Shown here piece by piece: positions 1 through 24,319 of a stretch of DNA of 64,000 nt; position 1 is the first letter of the stretch, and each line of letters starts with the position of its first letter. Position numbers and translations under genes: made by a program. The notes beneath the pieces were generated by a model. The model saw nothing but the letters and a program-made list of their open reading frames with translations, was not told the DNA's origin and ran no database searches. The stretch comes from Lota lota (taxonomy: Eukaryota; Chordata; Actinopteri; Gadiformes; Lotidae), in assembly GCA_026745465.1 (NCBI GenBank), contig JACYXH010000310.1, forward strand, positions 2,418,501-2,482,500, given 5' to 3'.

Positions 1-1474
1 ACATCTTGACCAAATTGGAGATTGCAGTGTGAATTGCTATCACCTTCTTGGTACGGTAGGACAGGTACATCCCTCTCTCCATTCACAGAGAAAACCTGGG
101 GTTGAAAAGGAACAGATTGTCCACGTAAGCAATTTAGCAGACATAGACTTTGTTCTTTGTTGGTGGGTAAGTCCAAACCAGTAAAGTGGTTTGTAAAGTT
201 GTCACAGTAGTAGTAGTTTTCTGTGGTTCATTGGGAGGCCGGTTACCCCACAGCACCTATTATCATTATAGCCCAACTGAGATCTGTTTGAAGATGTGTT
301 TACTTTCTGTGGATGACTGAGGGTGTACTTCTCACTAAATAGCTGTGGCTTCACACTCACTTTAATTTTGGACATGTGCCATTTAGGCAATTCAATCTTT
401 TTTTATCAAAAATGTGTGAGATGGTTAACTGCCCATAAACGCAGCACCAGCATATTGTGAGAGCAAGTATAGTTGACCTAAGGCTTCTGCAATTCTTCAT
501 CATGGTTATTATTTAGTGATATTTTTACTGAAAAAACAAAATCAGTCTTCTTGTTATTCCTTGCAACCCCACACATATCTCTACAAATATTTGGAGCATG
601 CATAGGGTTCTTTCATCCAACCATTCTTTTTCCATTTTATTTAACATACTTTACAAGGTGACATGAAGTTTGTACAAAGTACATTTGGTTACACAAATGT
701 AGTATTCGGTTTAGAACAAAACTTTAAGTGGACTGAAAGCTTTGTCATAGTCCTTTGTGAAATGTACAGTCAAGACTTTGTTTACCATTCGGTATGTAAC
801 ACTGAATCAAACCCTCCGTTGATTAAATATGAACGATTTTGGCGATTTGATTTGTGGTTCCTCATCAGAAGCCATAGACCAATAGTTGAAGAGAATAGAC
901 ACCAGGACCAGAGTCAACTCATCCAACTGTAATCTTACTGATATGAGTACATTGTAAAAATGGAATGTTTTACTCTTGTGGAATTTTAAAGAGGCATTAC
1001 AAGGGGGTGGACAACCCATTAAAAATAAAGACATCCCACATCAGATAAAAATCGGACTTTCAAATGATTAAGTAACTTTATAAGACTCCTTCAACGCCAC
1101 GATTTAACGAATCGGAACCAGATAATTTGTGACCTTGGGGCTTTCATCTGAAAGTGACATTCTCAACCGTTTTTTACAATCAATCGTCTTCAATCGGTCA
1201 TCTTTAGTGGGAAGGATGTGTCAAGTGTCTCCCCAGCCATTCACAGTGAGCTTATTGTGTTCCAAGACCCTTGAGTGGACCAATCACACCAGCATACCTG
1301 TTATTAGCATGGAAAATACCTTTAAACCTTTGTTTTCAGTATCCTCTAAATATGCCCCCCTCCATGGGTGAAGCTACAGTTCGCTCTTTGTATTTTATAT
1401 AGTTTGAAGCTTTCTTGGGCTTTAGGCTTTTGACTTTTTCTTGGGCTTGCCCACCAGCATCCCCTGCCCCACCA
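1..1474 (-). other. 3' UTR / 3' flank of wscd1
   Basis: No other gene is supported here. The sequence is moderately AT-rich and has no repeat I recognise. A minus-strand AATAAA (plus TTTATT at 636-641) is a possible poly(A) signal, giving a 3' UTR of about 0.8 kb. Short open frames in both directions have no coding character. Confidence 0.4.
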
Positions 1475-11957
<10,483 letters not shown>

Positions 11958-13782
11958 GCTAAGCGTCGGCTGGATCAGAGTAGCCAACCCCGGCACCGGT
12001 AGGAGTGTCAGAGTCTGGCGTCTACAGACACATCAAGACACACTGTGCTGGTGCTGGTCCAACACCATACTCTTCTCTAGTGTAGCCGCCAGCAGTGCAG
12101 TCATTATTTTCTTCAAACCTCTACCATGCCTTGCTTCTTCATCTCACTGCCCATCCTCCACCAGGGGAGGGGGTTGGATACTTTTAATGTGCCACAGCTA
12201 AGATTGACCTCAAGGCAATCTCCAGCACTGCAACCCAGGATTGCCTTCAACAAGTCCCTGGGGACAAAATGGAGGGGGAGAAAAACAGGCAGCTGTTTTA
12301 TTTATTTATGTATTTTATTTATTTATTAAATGTCACTGTTATCCGACTGCATATGTGCATAATCCAATAGTGCAGTGGAACGCGAGGGGATTAGACCAGC
12401 AGCTCATGTTGTAATGTATAGGCTTGTGTTTCTCTGGCCTCCAGCTATGTATTCTTTTTCCCTTTGCTGTTGGCTGCCTCTTTTATTTTCAACACGATCC
12501 CTGAAGTTGTGGTCTCCTTATGCTATATCCCTACAATTTGACTGCAGAGGACGATAGACATAACTTGTAATATTGTTTATGCTTTTTATCCACATACCAA
12601 AATAACTGAATCAGTTGGACCTTACAAAATAGGATGCCTTTAACCTGATTTTGATTATTGCCTCTCTTCCCAAAACCCTGTCAAACAATGTTGAGTTATT
12701 AAGCAACATATGTCAAGGACGTCTGTCTGTTATTTATATTACTATGTATTTGTCAAATTAATCTTAAATCATAATTTCATCATCATAATAAAGTGGACAG
12801 TTTGCCAAAAGAGTGTAGACCCAATCATGCAGTGAAAGAAATATGAGATGAGAGGAAGCGAACGGCAAATCTCCATAGGAACACCTTCTCATGCATGCAG
12901 ATTTGCATGATGACTGACAATATTGGCCAAATATCATTCAGCTGTCAAACCTTTTCAAAACCAACCTTCAATAGCTATTATGAAAAATAAAAGACATCCA
13001 AGCAATGTCAATATTTCATTTCGTCATATTCCTCTTCGGAAAATGGGATCACTGAAGTGTTGCCATACAAGGTCCCAGGTGTTTTATTTATTTTTTGCTT
13101 CTCTTTGAAATGAACTGCTGGTCTTTTAGTAATATAACAGCCAAATGGATGCGTTTTAGAGCGTGTCTCTTTGCCTCGCACCAACGGGCATTCTAGTAGT
13201 ATTCATACTTCCTATTGTGTCAATAACCGTTAGGAGACCCGGATACCGTTTTAGTACTTTTCACACAATGTATCCTTCGGGTCGTTTTATTTAATCGAAA
13301 CATTTCGACACACTTGCGACCAAAGTATAGAGCTGCTGCTCCCGAGGATTGAAGCAACAGTTTGCACACAGAATATCCTCTTTCCATCGTTTCATTGACA
13401 GTTGTCAACTCTTTCAACTAAACACAATTTGGAAATATAAAATGAACTAAAATAATATAGACTATATCATCTTAACACAGCGTTCATCGTCCGCCGCATG
13501 TTGCATTTTTCATCCAAACAAAAAAGAATCAAGGGTAAGTACGGAAACCTTGCATATTAAGCATTTGAAATCTTCCATCTTAAGGATCCGCACCATTTAC
13601 AGTAGATTATAATTTAGTAGGGCGCTTACCCTTAGCTCCGGAGAGATACCAGCGACATCTTATCGTTCAATAAATGATGAATTTGTTGACATGGTCTCAC
13701 TTCCCCGGTTTTTCTAAAGGTCTCCTTACAGTTCCTCAGCATTTGCCAGGGCTGTGACGACGTGCTTGCGTTATATAAGCGA

Positions 13783-13799
13783 TCTCTCCCTCTCTCTCC

Positions 13800-13842
<43 letters not shown>

Positions 13843-13859
13843 TCTCTCTCTCCCTCTCT
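13783..13859. repeat. (CT)n microsatellite
   Basis: CT repeat with CCC interruptions in the candidate wscd1 promoter region. Confidence 0.97.
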
Positions 13860-13919
13860 GCTTCTCACATTTTACTCTCCGTCGGAGGAGCTGGCAGAAC
13901 GACATAAAGAGAGGAGGCA

Positions 13920-13921
<2 letters not shown>

Positions 13922-13972
<51 letters not shown>

Positions 13973-13982
13973 GGGGGGGGGG
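13922..13982. repeat. (GT)n followed by a G-run of about 27
   Basis: Compound tract: GT at 13922-13956, then an uninterrupted G homopolymer to 13982. A C-run follows at 14222-14236. Confidence 0.97.
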
Positions 13983-15948
13983 ATGTGTGTGAAGAATTCT
14001 CATTTGCATTGGCGATCTAAGCGCGTCACGGCTCTCGCTGTGCGGGGAAACGTGTCCGGCAGTCGGCATTGAAGACAGAGACACGCCGAGTCCTAATGCT
14101 TTACGACACTGCATCCTCCATCTCAATCTGAAATCGACATTTGTTTATCACCCGGCTTACCTTTTTTTTTTATCATACTGTATTATTGTAGATATTTCAC
14201 ATACATTTCAAATGTTGTCAACCCCCCCCCCCCCCCGCCGTTTGAAGGACATTTCAGCACCACGAACAGCTCTGCGTCGTGCAGGGACCTGCTGTGCATG
14301 GATAAGGCAAAGTTAGCAGTATAACGGACTAAGTAAAGCGTGTTTGGCTGCATATTGTCCTATGTAGTCTATAGGTTACTTTAAGCAGTTAGCAGTTTAG
14401 TCAAGAATACAAACTATCGCAAATGGGGCTCAGATAGACTATTAATCCAGTCCAAACACTTACTTTCTAAAGACTTTCTTCTCCAATATATATTTTGATG
14501 ATTTACCTATTATGTATTAGGCTACAACACAGAGACTGACAAACGGCTGCTAAATCTACAATCGACCGTTGTGATAGACCCCACCCATTGCGCTGCTCCT
14601 GGGACTCCATAACGTTACCGTGTGTCATCCTGTAATTTACTGTCTTCCAATGTCTTCCCTGCAGAGGCAACAAGTCTGCCCCAGCGTCTGTTCTTCTTCA
14701 GACCAAAACACATATCAAATTCAATAAATAAAAAAAGACATTGAAGTAACAGATTTTATGACACAATTATTTATGATACTTGCTATCTAAGCTACATGAT
14801 TTTATACCACAAAAATGATATCTTCCCAATGAACAATTTCTACACTCATCCGCTGTTTTTGGTTTCTGATCCGCATATACTTAAAACCCACATTTAGCTT
14901 CAATGGATGCGTTTGTAAGTTTATCTGCATATTCATCCCCTTCCAGGTCATACATTGAAGACATCTAATCTCAGCAAACCTGACTGCTATATTGTAGTCT
15001 TGATGACCTCTCTTGAACTCACTCCCTTGGAGAAGCCTTGTTGGAGAAGCCATTTCCTCCACTCAACCCTATCTCCTCAGCACACCACACCATGCACTGC
15101 TCATGGAAACCTATTCCCTCAAATTTCCTCCAGACAAAATTATTCCTCCTCTTGTTCAGTTGCATGCTGCCGCCAGTTTCATGTGGCTGACTGCACTGTC
15201 ATCTTTGTCTGACCTTTGCTGTCACATTCCTGCCACCCTCACTGTAGTCCCTGGGCTGTCTTAGCGTGCAAGGCTGTAAGCGGCTTAAAAGTGCGTGCCA
15301 CAAATCAGGCTTTTTCTGGTACACTTTCAACCACTGCCATCAGCGATGTTCTCCTTTTTTCCCCTCCCTGCCTCCCTCTCTTCCTCCTTCTTCTTCTGTT
15401 GCATCTGTCCTCGGTGCTGCTGAATAAATAAAACGGGAACTAAATCCTCTCCAAACTTTCCAGCACTGTTGTAGCCCTCCCACTAATTCCATTACTGCCT
15501 CCAACTTCAAAAGCGTTGACTGTGGCTTTATGCTTGTGTCTCTCTCACTTTACCCTGTTCCCAATGATGCTCTTGAAATCCCTCTTGAACGGCAGGGGTG
15601 CTGCTCCCCTCTCTCCACCCCGACGCTCTCTAAGAAGTAGAGTGCTTCTGTTTCCCTTTATCATCCACACCTTATTAGCTCCCTGCTGGATTGCTTATAA
15701 TCCCTTATGATCCGTCTTTTTCTACCACACAAACAATTCCACACGCTGTTTATTAACCGAATTGAAATGATAAATGATCAAATGAGCATTCTCCGAGGTA
15801 TTGCATTCTGTCACCATTACTGTGTCCAATGACAGAATTTTCACTCATGTTTTGTGAACGGCCAAAAAAGGGGTTATGTCTGTACTTCAGGACTAACCTT
15901 TCATGGATTTCTCTTCAGTAATTGCTTGGTCTGTCTGTTTGTCTTTCT

Positions 15949-15954
15949 GTGTAT

Positions 15955-15990
<36 letters not shown>

Positions 15991-16010
15991 TGTCTGTCTG
16001 TCTGTCTGTG
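15949..16010. repeat. (GT)n then (CTGT)n microsatellite
   Basis: GT run to 15988 followed by five CTGT units. Confidence 0.95.
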
Positions 16011-17877
16011 TCTCTGCTTCGCCCCCAGGCTACAGTGCCTTTGGTGACCTCCCCTCTTCGATAAAATGTCCCGGATCTGTCTGTTTTCAACCGTTCACCC
16101 TGTGACCTTTCCGACTGTTCCTTATGCTAATGAGACTCAACTCTCTCTATTCCCTGTATTCCCTCTCTGCGCCCCTCAACCCCCCGCGCCCTCCAGAGCC
16201 TGCGTGTCCGTTGGTTAGCTGACATTTTCACAGTTTAATGTCTGCCAACTGACTGGGCCTAAACTAATATGGATCTCAATTCCTCCCATACCAGGAAGTA
16301 ATCCCAAATCCCTGTCCCCACTCCTGGCTCAAACAGCGCTTCTTTTCGGCTTTTTAAGGAATTAAAGTCTTTCATACCATACTATATCTGCGAGTAGGAA
16401 CCAGGCCCACGTACACTGCCATCGCTTTGTTCTGTCACTTACCAACCTTACCTTATGTATTCTTGAGCTCTCTCACAAAATAATATACCTTTGCTAGGAA
16501 ATTCCACCAAAGTCAACATAAGGGTGTGTTAAACGCTTTCAGTTTTAGTTATCTTTATTGATATAATTTTTTTGCTTTTTAATTTAAATGTAAATGTATA
16601 TAGTCGGAAATAGAGCTCTTAACAAAGCTTTACAGCTAAAGCTTTAATCTCACATTGCAAAGAAAGCACACGTTGTTGACTTGCGCCAGCTGTCTACAAA
16701 ATCTATATCCTGTCTGGGTATAATACACAAGCAGCCTCCTAGAAAGATGAGGAACAAGAAAGTACAAACATACAGCTGAGTAATTTCCTATAATATTTCA
16801 ATTTATCATGCCTTCCCCAAACCTTGTTTCTTTAAATCTAATCTGAAAAACATTCTCTTTAATTAAAATAAGGAAATGAAGATGAATGCAAATTTGCATG
16901 TTATGGTGATGTAATTTTTTGTAAATCTTCTAAGGCGGCCATATTACTGGATTCTTATTTTAAATTAAATGGAAAAAAGAAAAACTAATGTTATCAACCT
17001 TTAGCATTTGAAAGCTATTCTTCTACATTTTGTTTGTTTTGATTTTAATTTAAAAAAGTGTACCGAATTTCTGCTACACTTTTGGCTGCCGTTCTCCAAT
17101 GATTAGCAGACACTACTAAAACTACAACCAATCCCCCTCCTCTTTCAGCTCTCTTTTCCACTCATGTGTAGCACAATTTACACATCTTTATCAAGAATTA
17201 TTTGATGCATGTATTAGCACTTTTGTGTAATAGTACTCTTCTACAATCGGATTCAACAAGAGTTATTTTAAGACAGTGTGTAATACAGAACAAAACTGAG
17301 GATATGCTCTGTTATTTGCGATGCACATTGACATTAGGATGCTAAATATCAATAGTCAGCACTTTCAGGAAGGGCATTAAATATGCTAATTAACAATTTG
17401 TCAACGCAGTACACGAGGAGAGAGCATTCAGGATATAATTTATTTATACAGATATGCTTTTCTGCAATGAAGCTGCAACATGATTAACCGTTTCTTCATC
17501 ATAAATAATAATTATGGACTTCACACCACATACAAACACCACATGTACACATATCCATGCTAGTCTTATATAAATTCCCTTAGTCAAATGTGAACAAATA
17601 ATAAATCCACGAAAGCCTCAGTCCAAATTGAAGCTAAAACTAACGTCTTTTATCTGTAAAGAGATAAGAGACATTCTATAGAATTTTAATACGATATTAT
17701 TATTTTTAATCAGACTGATGGGGGTATTTTTAGAGATACATAATCAGTAAGTTTGTGTAGCGCAGCATAGCCCATGAGGATACTGGTTATGCATCTGGGG
17801 CAGCGGTGCAAGGGTCTTCACACTGTCTGGAGTCTGAAGGAAGATGGCTCAGTCTTCCAAGCAAGACCATACAAAGG

Positions 17878-17881
<4 letters not shown>

Positions 17882-17957
<76 letters not shown>
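17882..17957. repeat. (CA)n microsatellite
   Basis: Perfect CA run of about 38 units. Confidence 0.98.
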
Positions 17958-17961
<4 letters not shown>

Positions 17962-18303
17962 TTACCCTAAATGGAAAGAAAATTGGAATCCAGCTAAATA
18001 CTAAATACTGTATAGCATCCTGTATACACAATTTCAAAATAGACTCATCTTTTTATCCAGGCCTAGATCTACTTTCTAATTGTAACCGCTTTTTGTGTCC
18101 TTGGGTTTTGTGAGAGGCACTCCAAATGAAAGTTATTATTATAATGCTAAAGAAAATTGTAATGCTAATGCAAATGACTAGACATGTGAACGCACTGGTG
18201 ATCAAGTCAGGCCAAAAATCCACTCATAAAATATAGCCTAGCATATACACAAAGCACAGCAACCAATTCTGTGAGAGTGAATGTTTTTGTTGGGTTAGGA
18301 ATG

Positions 18304-18328
18304 GGTGTGGGGGGGGGGGGGGGGGGGG
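18304..18328. repeat. G homopolymer run
   Basis: GGTGTG followed by about 20 G. Confidence 0.95.
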
Positions 18329-20925
18329 TTTGTTGTTTTGCCTTTTTACAGGAAAAGCCTTGGCAAGGCCTAACAGGCGCAGGGTCTCCATGGACTGCTG
18401 CTGCTAGGGGAAAGCTCTTGGTGTCCCAGCCAGAGACTCCTCTTTTCTATTCTTCCAGGGGCCATGGGTTTGGTAGAAGCAGAGTAGAGGGCACTGCAGT
18501 CTTTACAGCATAGATGAAGAAGAGGAGGCATTGATATTCTCAATATTCTTGAGAATAGTTAATACACTATAAACCTTAAAAGAAGATAACTTGGTATATC
18601 GAAGGCTGAAATAATCAGTTTTAAACCCCAACAGAGTACAGCCCAATTAGGTTATGCTTTTCTTCAGACGATTCTTATTCAGCAAAATACATTTATAGAA
18701 AAAGAACACTTTTGTAATTGTGTGTTGTGTTCTATGGTCCTCATCCTTGTTCGTTTTCCTCACTTACTTCGCAGGTAAAGGCAGTGGCAAGGCCAAGGAA
18801 AACAAGAAACACAACAGAGCACTAACGATAATCACCCAGGGACAGCAATTATTCTCCACAACCATCTCTTAAGCGATCTGCGAGACCCTGGGCCTGCGTT
18901 TCAGGCACGGCGTTCGCATCATCGTTTGCATTGCTCGCGCCAAGGTCACGGCCCAATCACAAGATTGACTGAGAAGTGGGACCACCGCGTCTGCTCCAGT
19001 GGGGTAAACTGGATTAATGTACTGGGTGATAGTGGTGGTGGTGGTGGGGGGGAGATAGAAGGGGGCCTCTACGATGGCAAACATAATCAGCATGTCTCTA
19101 CATGCCTCGCCCACTTCAATCATTCACTGGTAATCACTCTGCGAAATAGAGACCCCCTTCCCCCAGTCCCACTTGCAAATCTGATGAAAAATCCAGAGCA
19201 GAGATATGATCCTTGTTATCTGTCTCCTGCCGCAGCGCTGGGGTTCATAATGGGTCAGCGAATCACTGCCAAGCGCAACCCATCGCCTGTTATGGCAACA
19301 ATAGCCTTACAGCCGCATAGCAATTGTAGCCGTACCAATGACATTGCATGTGCAAGAAAAATATATGTCCATATAATGACGTTGACATTTGCAAAATGAA
19401 AATCAATGAGAACTTCAATGTATCAGTCTATGTCCAAAGAGAGTGCTGATTCAAGCTGAAACAGAAATATATTTAGTTGCCTATATAGTTTCATTGAAAG
19501 GTTGTTAGCCTAACTAACTAAGGCTCTAATTGGCTGGCTTGATCTCAGGGCTGCAGCTGGATTAGACTCACATGATGACGACGAATCGAGCACAGAACAA
19601 TTAAAAAAACAGATGGACACCATATTGTGTTGCTTACTATTTCCACTGGCTAACAAGCACAGTGATAGAATAATATTGCAACCAACTCGTTATCATTTTC
19701 AAGCTTACGTTTACACATATTTTCAATGGCAGCTGTAGTAAACAGAACATTAGTGAACGTGTACTGTAAGAGATGGTGAAGGTGAGTAAGTGAGGCTCTT
19801 CTGAGCACAAATAAAAAGAAAAATGTCTTTCTTCAGCCACGGTAGGCAGCATTTTCTGTTTATTCAGACACATACTGCCTCTACCTCCTCAAGAGACAGA
19901 GAGACGACTGAGGACCTGCTTTTGAAAAGCGGGAAAGTTTCATCTTTGTTTGATTCCTCCAACTCCCATCCTTCCTTCTCTCCTCTCCTCTACCCCCTTC
20001 TTCTCTTCACAGAGGGCGAGAGAGATAGAGAGGGAGAGAGAGCAATAGAGAGAGAGAGGATTTCAGTGTTTATAGCTCAGACTGTATGATTTATACATGA
20101 AAGATCCTCTTTATTCATCACAGAGACTCCCACTGGATGAGCATAGCTCTCTCTGTCACAGCCTTCTCGCACACTAAAATGAAAGCTGAGAGGGTGAGAA
20201 TTCAAAAAAAAAATGCAAACAGGGCAAGTATTTGTACACACACTGTTCTCTTGTGTTTTGCATGCATTTCTCGCTCCATGTGTTTCTATTTTGTTTGTGT
20301 GTCCCTGTCTATGTGTCTAAATATGTATTTAGGTTCCCTGTCTTCTTGACCTCTACTGCCTGCACGCAAGTGTTGTATCACCCTAGCATTTCAAAATGCA
20401 TCACATTACCAGTCTCCTGAGTAGAAGTGGAGATGACACTGAAGGGAACATAAAATGACCCATAAAGCATTTATTGCAAAGCTACTTAAAGTAATACCAT
20501 AATATATAATGTAACAAGAGTATGTGTGACTTCATTTTCATTTTCTAAATCAAAACAGCCTCTGTGTGCATTGGCTAAAGATTCAAAGGAACATGGATGT
20601 TTTAACCCTTTGTTTTCATGGATTTACTTTCAAAATCGTACTTACTCTTGCATGAGCCTTTGAAAAATCCAACTGCTGAAATAATTTCAAGCAGAAAGTT
20701 GTAAATTCATCACTTTGAACTAGAGACCAGTCACTTGAATCTCCCTTCACTCCATTCTTATCTCCACCTGCAAGTTTACTTCTTTCAAAATGGTGGAGTG
20801 CAGCTGGCTTGAGAAGCCTGTCTCAAGTTGTCTCTAAGTTAAGCACCATCTTTGTAAAACTAAAACTTTTATATAAAATAAACAGAACAAAAAGGTATGG
20901 AGTATATTTACCATCAATCAGCCAA

Positions 20926-20972
20926 ACTTAATTTACATAGCACTTTTGTGCAAAACTGCAATAGAAAGCGCT
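20926..20972 (+). repeat. Fragment of a dispersed 'ATAGCACTTTTGTGC'-type repeat
   Basis: AATTTACATAGCACTTTTGT followed by GCAAAACTGCAATAGAAAGC resembles a short motif widespread in teleost repeats, and is similar to 63,275-63,345 in this window. Element class not identified. Confidence 0.35.
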
Positions 20973-21012
20973 TATCTGTCTATATCCATTGCTGGTAATG
21001 TTGGTAGGATGC

Positions 21013-21079
<67 letters not shown>

Positions 21080-21085
21080 TGTGTG
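21013..21085. repeat. (GT)n microsatellite
   Basis: GT run of about 35 units with one T interruption near the end. Confidence 0.98.
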
Positions 21086-22743
21086 GGAGAACAAGGCTAG
21101 GACTTCCACTAGGGTAGAAATGGATTGGTCTTATTTTGGCCCCTCAGTTCCCACACAGAGTGATTGAGGCGCCGTCGTCAATTGTTTAAAATGCATTTGT
21201 AATTCTAGGCCCTTTATGTCACTCTTTTTCAGGGGTGTGAAGCCACAGATCAACCAGAGGAAGAAAAAAACCACCAACCCTTAATTACAGAAAATCAAGA
21301 CAAAAGACCTCTCCGGACATCACACCACCTTATCAACAGCATGCCTAATTGCACATCGCCATTTTCCCAGGGTACGATCACACAGTAAACTATAATCTTG
21401 GGTAACCTTCACCTCACACACTTATCTAACTCAAGCCTGCTTTAAAAGGCTCAGTTAAATAAAAGATGAGGTTGTAAGTCGCTCAAGGCTTCAAAAGTGT
21501 TTCATTTTCTAATTAACATATGCAGGAGGGAAACAAAATACACGTCTCTAAGGAAGCAGGAATTCCTTGAGTAACGACAGCCGCAGGGCTCCCATCATTA
21601 ATAGGGATTCTTAGCAACAAAATCCACAATCCATCTCGCCAGAGCCATTTAAGAGACACCTGAGTTGATTTTTTTCAAGGAAAACAACAAATTATGTTTG
21701 CTAAACGGCGGGGATTATTTATTGGTAGCCGCCAAAGACACCCAGCAACAACCAAATGTATTAAGTTGGGTTAGTTTAGACATGGCTGTAATTCTGGAAA
21801 CCAAGCACGCATTTCTTTTCTACTACACTGTCATTTTTGTGAAAGCTAAAGTATAGTTCACAGTTGTCATTGTTATTTAATAGTTGAAGAGTTTTGCTGT
21901 AATGTATTTTTGGGCTTATAGCCTATCCATTTCTTAATAGACTTGACACCTTTATATGAATACAGTTCTTCATAAGTGCTGGTCTTCAAAAAATGTTAGC
22001 TGCACTATGTTAGTTACCATTAGGTGCTATAATTCTCTTTTGAAGCACCTGGAAGAAAGGAGGGTACAATAAGGACATGTCAGAAGCTTGGTGTAAGCTA
22101 TGGGCCACCACAGAGCCACCAGGATGATATATTGCAGATTAAATCAGCTATTACTACAGCAGCCCTGTTACCATAATGAGAACATGTTGGCACACTTGAA
22201 TAGATTCATTCCTTTTTGGTAGCAAATTATGATTAAGATGAAACTCTTACGTCTTCATTGAACATTGTCTCAGAAGTGACAGACAGTGGGATAGCTGGCG
22301 CAAGAAAGGTTCCACTATACATCATCTCCCAGAGCAAAGTTAAGTACAACCGCGTAAGAACATGCAACCCTTGCTCTCCACTCTTCGCCAACGCTGGAAA
22401 CGCCAGCATGTTCAATGGCATGACACTGCTGGGATCTTCACAAATATCCTGTTTTCAATGGCATTGCAATTAATGTTGTTTTGTGAGGGCAAATTGGAAC
22501 CCACCAAGTAAGGCAAGTTAAAAAAGCATGGGATAAAAGAAGCGTTGGTGTTGGAGGTGGATATGACAGCTTGTTGGCTTGTTAAGTGGGGTGAGTTGCA
22601 GAAGTGTCTATGTTTACAGCTCAAACTGGGTTTTAGTGCCTTCACTTAATTAGCCTGCAATCTCAGGCTCTGGCCTCTTTTGACTGCAATTGACTTTTTA
22701 ATGAATCAGTAGAGCTCCAATAGATGGAGCGAGTAAGGGATTG

Positions 22744-22883
<140 letters not shown>

Positions 22884-24054
22884 AGGTGTCTGTGTTCAAC
22901 CAGCTATACTGAATAGTATCACAAAGGTGAAGACTCCACATATGTAATCAGAAAGCACATGGGAACTGCAGGTCGACCCCAGACGTCCCATGTTGTACTG
23001 TGGACACATACAGTATATGAAGGAGAAGACCTTGACACAGATTCATTGTTCATGAAGCTCAGTCTTCAGTAACGGTGCCTGCAAACCAAGGCCTGATGAA
23101 AGTCAGTGTCTTCCTTGTCCTCCAAGGTTTTAGTGACTCTTTAGCCACATTTTGTACGCCAAATTAAAGGCCATACTTTGATGGTTCCAGGGAGGGTCAA
23201 CGTATATTCATTAAAATGCAAAAGCTGTAGGAATAAAAATCTGATGCCAAACTCACAGTCACAGATGGGGCTGCGTCGAGACTACTCACTTAAAATCACG
23301 AATAACTCCGTGCCAGTGTAATGTTATATAAAATGAATACTTTGTACAGGGAGAAAAATAACAACCTTCAAGCATTGCTATACCAAGCAGTCCAGACATG
23401 ATTTAAATGGATCCAATGTGGAGGCAATGTGCCAAGTTTCAACGGCTCTCCACAAAGGAGCTGCCGTTTATTGCACGGTAAACTTTTGGAAACCTTTCCT
23501 TACTCTGTGCCTCGTGTCGATTTGTTCTTTGGTTATCATCGATCCTAACAAGTGGATGACTCCAGAATAACAATAGGATCACCATAGATCCCAGAGTTGT
23601 TAGCAAGCAGGATGAATGTACACAATGAGTGTGGAGTGGAAAGGGATTCTGTTAAAAAGTCCTGTCTTGCCCGTCGTGTACATCAAGGCACCGCACAGAT
23701 AACGGCCAACACCAGAGCAGCGTGACGGATCGCAGGTCATGTTTACATGTGGTCCTCTGTTAGAGCGTGTACACCTCTTTGTCTCTCTCTCACCGTCTCT
23801 CAGAGGAATATTATGACACATACTGTTTATCTCTCTACCAGGGCTGTCCCTCGTGGCTTCAAATTATGATGACAGAGTGCACTCACGACGGCTAGGCTAA
23901 TTACGCCGCACTGTTGTTTAGTGCACGTCCAAAACAACATCGGTGCACTTTGCATTTTCAGAATAGTCGCGGTGTCACTACCACAGACACCGGTCAATCC
24001 ATCTCTAGCTTGTTCGTCTTATTTTTTTTATTTTATTTTTCCTGTGGATTGTAT

Positions 24055-24075
24055 GGTTGGTTGGTTGGTTGGTTG
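24055..24075. repeat. (TTGG)n microsatellite
   Basis: Five GGTT units. Confidence 0.9.
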
Positions 24076-24167
24076 CACTCCCTCAATCTCACCTTTTGTT
24101 CCAAGATGTCTTGTGTATGATCTTGTTTAATTTCTCCATCCATCACTCAGGCCCTACCTTAGTTAGA

Positions 24168-24180
24168 TAGATAGAGAGCG

Positions 24181-24247
<67 letters not shown>

Positions 24248-24319
24248 TAGAGAAAGAGAGAGAGAGAGCGAAAGAGAGAGCGAAAGAGAGAGAGCGAAAG
24301 AGAGAGAGAGAGAGAGACA
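24168..24319. repeat. (GA)n microsatellite with GCGA interruptions
   Basis: GA-rich run with regularly placed AGCGAAAG variants in its right half. Confidence 0.97.

Larger units (their letters stand above)
11958..14290 (-). promoter_or_regulatory. wscd1: 5' UTR and candidate promoter region of wscd1
   Basis: The 5' UTR should start in the coding exon at 12021 if the TAG acceptor at 12024-12022 is used. A possible non-coding first exon ends near 13630, where the minus strand has GTAAGC (13629-13624). Upstream of that, 13,640-14,290 is richer in CpG than its surroundings and holds CT, GT and G/C runs. No transcription start can be fixed from sequence alone. Confidence 0.35.

Noticed and set aside
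13530..13545. Plus-strand GTAAGT donor-like site
   Set aside because: No exon-like sequence precedes it on the plus strand.
13772..13779. TATATAAG resembling a TATA box on the plus strand
   Set aside because: Points away from wscd1, and no plus-strand transcript or exon follows it.
18926..19399. 157-codon plus-strand open frame
   Set aside because: No recognisable domain, and no splice sites or neighbouring exons that would make a gene.
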